From: Bacteroidota bacterium
GTDB lineage: Bacteria > Bacteroidota > Bacteroidia > Bacteroidales > VadinHA17
DNA: 8,131 bases
Direction of reading: 5' to 3'
NCBI GenBank assembly: GCA_030642585.1
Contig: DAOWNN010000089.1
Location: 1-8,131 of the forward strand
How positions within the stretch are numbered: position 1 is the stretch's first letter; each line of letters opens with the position of its first letter. The notes beneath the pieces were generated by a model. It made no database searches and was not told where the DNA came from. It was given only the letters and a program-made list of their open reading frames with translations. Made by a program: the position numbers and the translations under genes. Positions 1 to 5,656 of this stretch are shown here, piece by piece.

Positions 1-68
1 CCATACCCCAAAAGAGTGGAAGCAAGGACCAGTAAAAGAGATAATTGTACTTTTTTAAAATATTTCAT
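1..68 (-). CDS. N-terminus of an exported protein, cut by the window edge
   Basis: An ATG at 68-66 opens a leftward frame that reads MKYFKKVQLSLLLVLASTLL followed by GYG and then leaves the window. This is a typical signal peptide: a positively charged start (K2, K5, K6) followed by an uninterrupted hydrophobic stretch of about 14 residues (leucine, valine, alanine). The cleavage site and the mature protein lie outside the window, so the function cannot be read. The start is 19 bp after the stop of the upstream lipoprotein gene, which suggests co-transcription and an envelope or secreted product belonging to the same leftward gene string. No Shine-Dalgarno sequence is visible, as is usual for Bacteroidota. 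I am fairly sure it is a real gene because the close spacing and the signal peptide agree, but only about 22 codons can be seen. Confidence 0.72.
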   Translation of the reverse strand, partial: MKYFKKVQLSLLLVLASTLLGY

Positions 69-87
69 GACAATGGATATTAATAGA

Positions 88-987
88 TTAAATACTAGTA
101 ATTTCGGTTCTGATGGAATGAATTGTAGATTTAAGTTCGTTGAAATACTCGGCTGAAAGGATAAATTTAGTTCCTCCTCCAATTGTAAGCTGCCCTTCAT
201 TTCTTGTCACTATTATTTCAGTTTCTTCTTTTGTTAATGAGTCAAAGGTTTTATTGATTGAATTCAGGTATTTACAAACACTTTCTACATTTTTATCATC
301 TTTATGTTTCTTGGCCTTGGCAAGCAAGTTGTCGAACGGGTACTTCATTTCACTTATCTGTTCAAATATCGGGTCATTCTCATGAAACTCATCCTTTGAT
401 TCCAGAACGAGGTATAAACTTTCAATATAAGCCCCGGTTGAAATTATTGCAAGAGTGCTTTCTTTTTTACTGGTTTCAAGGAAAGTAAACATTTTATAGA
501 AAGCCTCATTTGAAATTGCCTGAATAGTGTCGGAGTCATTAATATTTGCTTTGGCTCTTTCCAATAAGGATTCAAAAATTTCAGTGGATACACCCACCTT
601 GGAACTTAAAGATTGAACAGCTTCAAGAAAATCTACAGATTCACCGCTTATACCATATTTTGCCAGATATGCCAGGTCAGCAACATAGACACCCAAATTC
701 AGGGCTTGAGACCTTGATCCAAGGTAAGAATCTAAATTTTCAACTGAATTTACAAGTCCGGGTTTGTATTCAAGTTCTGAATTGAAAAATCCCTCAACTA
801 TTTCTCCGGGTGAAGGAAAGAGAAAGAGTATATCTTCCAGAATTTCCGGTTCACCTTCCAGGTCCTCCAGAGTGAGAATGTCTTCTGTAGATATTGACTT
901 GTCTTCCCCGGTTTTGTTATACTTACAGCCTGAAAAAATATGAATGGCACCAAGAATACATGCAAAAATTATAAGCTTGATCTTCAT
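88..987 (-). CDS. Conserved lipoprotein of unknown function
   Basis: This is a 299-residue predicted lipoprotein. The N-terminus has lysines at 2 and 4, a hydrophobic stretch from residue 5 to 18, and a lipobox-like F18-S19-G20-C21, so signal peptidase II would leave lipidated C21. Residues 22-25 (KYNK) contain no acidic surface-export signal, so the protein may stay on the periplasmic side (inference). The mature part is acidic and mostly alpha-helical in appearance, with an acidic linker at about 27-53. Two stretches look conserved to me: N97-L-G-V-Y-V-A-D-L at 97-105 and G185-A-Y-I-E-S-L-Y at 185-192. From memory, Bacteroidota encode many lipoproteins with these motifs, annotated as hypothetical; I know of no assigned function. 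There is no catalytic motif. It follows the ABC transporter gene by 118 bp and precedes another exported protein by 19 bp, which suggests a periplasmic partner of the transporter, but this is inference. No clear promoter or terminator is visible in the 118-bp gap, which is very AT-rich. Confidence 0.85.
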   Translation of the reverse strand: MKIKLIIFACILGAIHIFSGCKYNKTGEDKSISTEDILTLEDLEGEPEILEDILFLFPSPGEIVEGFFNSELEYKPGLVNSVENLDSYLGSRSQALNLGVYVADLAYLAKYGISGESVDFLEAVQSLSSKVGVSTEIFESLLERAKANINDSDTIQAISNEAFYKMFTFLETSKKESTLAIISTGAYIESLYLVLESKDEFHENDPIFEQISEMKYPFDNLLAKAKKHKDDKNVESVCKYLNSINKTFDSLTKEETEIIVTRNEGQLTIGGGTKFILSAEYFNELKSTIHSIRTEITSI

Positions 988-1105
988 AACAGTTTGATTT
1001 TGATTCGTTATTAAATTTACTGTATTAACTAATTTTGAAATATTAAATCTAAGATATGTATTTTTTATGAAATTTATAACATAAAATTGCTTACTAAGTT
1101 TTTAT

Positions 1106-4100
1106 TCATGCCTCAATATCCTTAAATTTTTTACTTTGTTTGTATTTAATGATCCATTCACTTGTTTTTCCTCCCAGATCAGAAGCAAGCACTACATATA
1201 AGATCAAGCTCATTATCCACAATACAATTGTGTTAAACCACAGAGTTCCAATTTTTAAATTTCCTATTTGCTTAACTCCTGAATAAAAATGGGATCTTCC
1301 AATCCTGGATTCCGGTTGTTTGAAGACGGGGACGGCTTTTTGGATCAGTTTACCTTCAAATTCATATACTTTTTTTAATTCATTTGTGTTTAGCACAAGC
1401 TCTGCAACAGCATTATTATAGTATGTTTTCTTTAACGCTGATATTTGTTTCATTGACATTCCCCCGGAAACCAAATCGTCAAATATTCCATCTTTCTGAT
1501 ATTTCAAAGAGCTTATTTCCTTTGAAAGGAATACTTTTAAACTTTCAATGTATGATTTCAGCCTGGTAAAGTAGATCTTTTCGGGCAAGTTTCCTTTAAA
1601 ATTGACAGGGGCATTTTGAGCTCCCTGTATATTCAGAATAGCAACAGATATGGTTCTAAGTAAATTGCCGGCTTCTTCATTTTTGTTATTTTCAATTGCA
1701 TATTCAATATCTCTTATTTTGCTAATGATTTTGGGTATGAGGTAATCGAGTTCATAAGATCTGTTTTCAATTTTAGTATCAATCTCATTGAAATCAAGCT
1801 GGAATTTATTATTCGAAAACTGGTTGACAACAAGTGCTTCATAGGCCCATTTTGAGGGCATTAGATCTCCAACAACCGGGACGAACTCTGCTGAGGCCAT
1901 CCTGTAATGTAGTTTGTCGTATTTTACAATAATTCCAGCCAGCAAAATAAAAGGAACCAGTACAAAAGGTATAGTAATATAGATAGCAATTACAGATTTT
2001 AAGCTTGCTGAAATATTAAGGCCAAGCATAATCGCAAACATGGCTGTGGAAAAAAGAACCAGCCAATAATTAAAATTCAGTCCTTTTATTTCGAGGATTG
2101 AATTTCCAATCAAAACAAATGTTAGCATTTGAAAGGCAGTAAGGAAGAAGAGAAAGATAATTTTTGAATTGAGATAGGCGACCCTGCTAAGGTTCAGGAA
2201 AGATTCCCTTTCCAGGATTTTCCTGTCCTTAATTATTTCTTCAGCACTGATGATCATCCCAATAAAAAGAGCAACAACAACAGACATAAACAGATAAGCA
2301 GGAATATTTTCGTTTTTACTAAATACATATGCTATAGGGTTTGATTCTGTTCCACTAAAATATTTTGTGAAATAACCCAGTATAATAGCAAGAAGTGGAG
2401 AAATTCCAAAGGCAAGAATAAGGTATTGATGATCTGCAATTTTTGAAAAGAAGTTTCGTTCACTAAAGGTGAAAAATTGTCTGATTATATTGGGCCTGAC
2501 AAAAATTTTCTCTGGGAGCCTGGTCTTTTCGTATGTTTCCGTAGATTTTACTTCTAATTCTTCCTGGAAGAGTTCATACCAGACTTTTGGAGGAGTCGCT
2601 CGCTCTTCAATAAATTCACCTAATTCATTTACTTTTTTTCTTTCCAGGAGTTTTAATATATCGTCAGTCTGAACATTTCCACAGCTGGAACACTCAATTT
2701 CACCGGCATCAACCCTTTTTGACTTTTTCTTGAAATAGAGTATTGATTCCATTGGATTTCCGTAGTAAACTGGATATCCACCTTTATCCATAACCAAAAG
2801 TTTGTCAAATAGCTTAAATAAATCCGAGGAAGGTTGGTGGATATTTACTACAACAAGTTTCCCGAGGAGGGTTTGATCTTTAAGTAACTGCAAAACATTT
2901 TCCGAATCGGTAGAGGATAGTCCGGATGTAGGTTCATCAATGAATAAGATGTATGGTTCCCGGATCAATTCCAATGCAATATTTAATCTTTTTCTTTGGC
3001 CTCCGCTGATAAACTTGTTTAAAGGGCTTCCAACAAGGAGATCCTTGATATGAAAAAGATCTAAATCATTTAATATTTTATCAACATTTTTGATAATTTG
3101 TTCCACGGACAGATTCCCAAAACATAATTTAGCATTGTAATACAGGTTTTGATAAACAGTTAATTCTGCAATTAACAGATCATCCTGGGGAACATACCCC
3201 AATATTCCTTCCAGATCATCACTTTGTGCGTTCAGATCATAGCCATTTATCAACACATTTCCTTTTCTGAGTGTTAAAGAGCCAATTAGTACTTTTAAAA
3301 GAGTTGATTTTCCGGTGCCACTTCCTCCCATTATCCCAACCAATTGACCAGATTCAGCCTGGAAACTAAATTGGTGTATACCGTTCTCGCTGTTTTTAAA
3401 TTTAAAGTCAATATTTTCAGCCTGAAGAATTACCTTTTCCGTTTGGATATTTTTCAGGTATGCCGAAACTATGTCACTATAGTATATGGGGCTTAAATGA
3501 GCTCCACGAATTGCTGAACCTTTAGGTAATATGTAAACCTGTTTTGGGAAAATGTATTTACCTTTAATCTCAAGCTTGTCTTCTCCATCTAAATAGAACA
3601 GGAATAGATTTACTTGTTGTATCTTCAAAATAAAGACCTGGCCATTGAGTCCAGTCTTCTGATGGTGATTGATTTTTGTGAAATCAAATTCAGAGTCATC
3701 ACTAACCACAAGCAATTGCTTTTTATCAGGAATTCTATAAAACTTTTCTGCAATAAAGGTCCAGCAGTTGTCATAATCATCCTGATTAATCATCATTCCC
3801 TGGGCAATGGTCTGAACGGCATCACTTATAGATTGTTTAAAGCCTTCCTGTGAGGTGATTATTCTGTCGAAATATTTTACAAATTGAATTAAGCTTAACA
3901 GAATTTGATATTTGTTCTTTACATAAAGTTCATCGTTTATTTGCATACAGATACCCATAATCTTTACAGATAAGGAAGATGTTCGTTTGCTTTCTTTTCC
4001 TTGTCCGACTTTATCTAATTTCTCGAAATCCGCATCAAAAATTTGCAAATATTTCTTCACCAGGTCAGGACTGAATTGCCCGGAAAGAAAGGTGCCTACA

Positions 4101-4192
4101 AAGCTTCTTGAAAGGACAGAAACAGTCTCCCTATTGATGCTGGCAATAATTGCAAACAACTTCATGAGATTCTGGAGCATTGATTCAGTCAT
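1106..4192 (-). CDS. ABCG-like ABC half-transporter with N-terminal regulatory region and large external loop
   Basis: This 1028-residue inner-membrane protein has ATPase before permease, the ABCG/ABC-2 order. Residues 1-150 are helical and resemble a TerB-like domain; 180-240 look beta-rich, perhaps FHA-like (uncertain). The ATPase covers about 255-485: Walker A GGSGTGKST 289-297, Q-loop Q336, signature SGGQ 396-399, Walker B ILFIDEP 415-421 with catalytic E420, and H-loop H452. All are intact, so it should hydrolyse ATP. In the D-loop, the usual aspartate of SGLD is S426. A linker carries a Cys-x-x-Cys pair (C501, C504). Predicted membrane segments lie near 590-608, 631-650, 676-697, 708-728, 733-756 and 983-1003. 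An ABCG-type charged segment follows the second one (EEIIKDRKILERESF, 651-665). The fifth and sixth are separated by about 225 mostly hydrophilic residues. As a half-transporter it should work as a dimer. The substrate is unknown, and export is inferred from the family. A purine-rich stretch precedes the ATG, which lies 43 bp after the regulator gene's stop. Confidence 0.93.
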   Translation of the reverse strand: MTESMLQNLMKLFAIIASINRETVSVLSRSFVGTFLSGQFSPDLVKKYLQIFDADFEKLDKVGQGKESKRTSSLSVKIMGICMQINDELYVKNKYQILLSLIQFVKYFDRIITSQEGFKQSISDAVQTIAQGMMINQDDYDNCWTFIAEKFYRIPDKKQLLVVSDDSEFDFTKINHHQKTGLNGQVFILKIQQVNLFLFYLDGEDKLEIKGKYIFPKQVYILPKGSAIRGAHLSPIYYSDIVSAYLKNIQTEKVILQAENIDFKFKNSENGIHQFSFQAESGQLVGIMGGSGTGKSTLLKVLIGSLTLRKGNVLINGYDLNAQSDDLEGILGYVPQDDLLIAELTVYQNLYYNAKLCFGNLSVEQIIKNVDKILNDLDLFHIKDLLVGSPLNKFISGGQRKRLNIALELIREPYILFIDEPTSGLSSTDSENVLQLLKDQTLLGKLVVVNIHQPSSDLFKLFDKLLVMDKGGYPVYYGNPMESILYFKKKSKRVDAGEIECSSCGNVQTDDILKLLERKKVNELGEFIEERATPPKVWYELFQEELEVKSTETYEKTRLPEKIFVRPNIIRQFFTFSERNFFSKIADHQYLILAFGISPLLAIILGYFTKYFSGTESNPIAYVFSKNENIPAYLFMSVVVALFIGMIISAEEIIKDRKILERESFLNLSRVAYLNSKIIFLFFLTAFQMLTFVLIGNSILEIKGLNFNYWLVLFSTAMFAIMLGLNISASLKSVIAIYITIPFVLVPFILLAGIIVKYDKLHYRMASAEFVPVVGDLMPSKWAYEALVVNQFSNNKFQLDFNEIDTKIENRSYELDYLIPKIISKIRDIEYAIENNKNEEAGNLLRTISVAILNIQGAQNAPVNFKGNLPEKIYFTRLKSYIESLKVFLSKEISSLKYQKDGIFDDLVSGGMSMKQISALKKTYYNNAVAELVLNTNELKKVYEFEGKLIQKAVPVFKQPESRIGRSHFYSGVKQIGNLKIGTLWFNTIVLWIMSLILYVVLASDLGGKTSEWIIKYKQSKKFKDIEA

Positions 4193-4235
4193 AATTTCTT
4201 CTTCTCTTGGTTAAGCAAAAGAGCTTATCATAACA

Positions 4236-5357
4236 CTAGGATTCATCGGATTGAAATAGCAATTTTAGTTTTCCTTCTGTTTTGTTACAGCTGCAATCAA
4301 TTTTGCCCTGATGAACATCCATAATTTGTTTGGCAAGAACAAGCCCCAGGTTCAGATTCACGTTTAGTAATTCTTCATTGGTTGAAAAAAAGTTCCTGGT
4401 ACTTTCCTTGTCTTCTTCAGAATAATTTACTCCTCCATCAATAATTTCAAAAAAGATCATTTTGTCTTCCTTGCCAATTCTCAAGCTGATGGTGCTTTCA
4501 TCCAAAGTGTGTAAAAGTGAGTTGTCGAGTATATTTACCAGGCAACTGATTATAAGGTAAAATTCACCTTTTAAAAATAATTCATGATTTTCTCCTTCAA
4601 GCTTAAGTTTTATTTTTCGCTTCTTTAAATTACCAGATATCTCAATTAACAGGTATTCAATAATTTCTCTTGTATTGATTTTGCCAAGTTCGAGTTTACC
4701 TTCATTTATTTTCAACAGTGTGATCTGATTGGCGAGTGAAGATAAGAGCTCAAATTTTGATACGTTTTTATCAAGTATATTTACCAGATTCTTCAGATCC
4801 TCAGAGATAGATTTATTTTTAAAAACCTGTATAGTTCCTCTTACTTCGTCCAGAGGTTTGTTTAATTCCTTACTTAGTATTTGTAAAAAGACTGTTTTAT
4901 TCCTATCACTGTTTTTTAGCGCAATATTTGTGAATTCCAGTTCTTTCAGTATTTCCAGGTTTCTTTTTTTCAGGTTTGCAATTTCAAGGGCTTTTCTGAT
5001 AGCAATTCTAATTTCCTCCGGCTCTATAGGTTTGTGAAAATAGCCTTGTATTTGCCCTTTATTTACTCCGTCTACAGTGGCTTTAAAATCAGTAAACCCG
5101 CTGATCATAAAGCGTAAAATATCAGGAAATTTATTTGCCACCTTTTCAAGTAATTCAATCCCGGTCATTACAGGCATCCGCTGGTCGGCAATAATTACCT
5201 GAATGTTCTCCTTTTTCAGTATATCCAGGCCTTTCTCGGCCGAATCAGCAGTAAATATTTCATAATCCTTTTTAAGTGCAGCCGAGAATAGAACTACATA
5301 CTCCATAGAGTCATCAACATACAATACCTTTGGTTTTTTGGTTTCAGTATTTTCCAT
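4236..5357 (-). CDS. Response regulator fused to a degenerate histidine-kinase-like module
   Basis: This is a 373-residue cytoplasmic protein with no membrane segment. Residues 9-125 form a complete receiver domain: acidic pair D15/D16, phosphoacceptor D58 in IIADQRMP, S86 in the switch position (MISG) and K109 in the KP motif. A likely coiled coil at about 118-150 leads to a HisKA-like helix whose H-box reads S162-K163-E164-L165-N166-K167-P168-L169. The phosphoacceptor histidine is replaced by lysine K163. The HATPase-like region at about 220-370 keeps an N-box (N275-x-x-x-N279) but has an altered G1 box (D307-G-G-V-N in place of DxGxG) and an altered G2 box (N336-L-G-L in place of GLGL). 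It therefore cannot autophosphorylate in the usual way, and ATP binding is doubtful. There is no DNA-binding output domain. The likely role is to receive phosphate from a separate kinase and pass a signal by protein contact, perhaps to the transporter encoded 43 bp downstream (inference). An in-frame TAG four codons before the ATG supports this start. It is the first gene of the leftward string. Confidence 0.92.
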   Translation of the reverse strand: MENTETKKPKVLYVDDSMEYVVLFSAALKKDYEIFTADSAEKGLDILKKENIQVIIADQRMPVMTGIELLEKVANKFPDILRFMISGFTDFKATVDGVNKGQIQGYFHKPIEPEEIRIAIRKALEIANLKKRNLEILKELEFTNIALKNSDRNKTVFLQILSKELNKPLDEVRGTIQVFKNKSISEDLKNLVNILDKNVSKFELLSSLANQITLLKINEGKLELGKINTREIIEYLLIEISGNLKKRKIKLKLEGENHELFLKGEFYLIISCLVNILDNSLLHTLDESTISLRIGKEDKMIFFEIIDGGVNYSEEDKESTRNFFSTNEELLNVNLNLGLVLAKQIMDVHQGKIDCSCNKTEGKLKLLFQSDES

Positions 5358-5373
5358 ATTGAATAGCTATCAG

Positions 5374-5390
5374 GTTCATTCTAAATATTT
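5374..5390. repeat. Imperfect direct repeat, copy 1
   Basis: GTTCATTCTAAATATTT here and GTTCATCCTAAATTTTT at 5453-5469 match at 15 of 17 positions in the same orientation, 79 bp apart start to start. Copy 1 begins 17 bp upstream of the regulator start codon, so a protein bound there could affect transcription of the leftward operon. AT-rich sequence makes chance similarity possible, and no known operator is recognised. Confidence 0.35.
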
Positions 5391-5452
5391 TATAAGATAG
5401 TGATTTTTTGTGATTAACTCACACTATTTCTGAAAATACAGTTGTAATTATA

Positions 5453-5469
5453 GTTCATCCTAAATTTTT
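5453..5469. repeat. Imperfect direct repeat, copy 2
   Basis: This is the second copy of the 17-bp element described at 5374-5390, with two mismatches. It lies 96 bp upstream of the regulator start codon and 187 bp upstream of the peptidase start. A pair of similar sites in one divergent region is compatible with binding by a regulator, but this rests on two copies only. Confidence 0.35.
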
Positions 5470-5496
5470 CATTAAAGTAAACTTCATAAAAGCAAT

Positions 5497-5542
5497 TTGT
5501 AAGTAGGAAAATGCTGAGTCTATTGTAAGTTATACCTTACAA
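5497..5542. promoter_or_regulatory. TTGTAAG cluster with a perfect inverted repeat, possible operator
   Basis: The octamer TTGTAAGT occurs at 5497-5504 and again at 5523-5530. The second copy also pairs with CTTACAA at 5536-5542, giving a perfect 7-bp inverted repeat with a 6-bp spacer (TTATAC). Three copies of one heptamer in 46 bp, two of them as a dyad, look like a binding site for a dimeric regulator. It lies 115 bp upstream of the peptidase start and 166 bp upstream of the regulator start. The dyad is too weak, and lacks a T-run, to be a terminator. The bound protein is unknown. Confidence 0.4.
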
Positions 5543-5656
5543 AATGGAAGAATAATGGAATAAATTCCAATTTCTTTTGTTTTAGTTACATTAAGATAGG
5601 ATAATTATTTCTTAGCTTTATAGTTGATTTTCATAATGCCCAAAACACCTGTTTGA

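Larger units (their letters stand above)
5358..5656. promoter_or_regulatory. Divergent intergenic region between regulator operon and peptidase
   Basis: These 299 bp separate two divergent start codons, so they must hold the promoter of the peptidase gene and probably that of the leftward operon. The region is strongly AT-rich. I found no convincing match to the Bacteroidota promoter (TTG, spacer, TAnnTTTG) on either strand. The nearest for the peptidase is TAGCTTTA at 5613-5620, which matches five of six fixed positions but has no TTG at the right distance. Two sets of short repeats, listed separately, are candidate regulator-binding sites. No open frame worth calling is present. Confidence 0.55.

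Noticed and set aside
140..785. Three plus-strand open frames of 76-81 codons
   Set aside because: All are antisense to the lipoprotein gene, which has a clear lipobox and conserved-looking motifs; none has a start signal or a recognisable product.
4729..5037. A 102-codon open frame on the plus strand rich in serine, phenylalanine and isoleucine
   Set aside because: It lies wholly antisense to the regulator gene, has no recognisable domain, and its composition is what the complement of lysine- and leucine-rich coding sequence gives.
4236..5357. Calling the first operon gene a functional hybrid histidine kinase
   Set aside because: The H-box histidine is lysine and the G boxes are altered, so kinase activity cannot be supported from the sequence.
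5447..5452. TATAAT on the minus strand upstream of the regulator gene
   Set aside because: It is a perfect classical -10 box, but the main sigma factor of Bacteroidota prefers TAnnTTTG, there is no matching -35, and chance occurrence is likely at this composition.
5613..5620. TAGCTTTA as the -7 box of the peptidase promoter
   Set aside because: Five of six fixed positions match TAnnTTTG, but no TTG lies 17-23 bp upstream (the nearest is 33 bp away), and such matches are frequent in AT-rich DNA.
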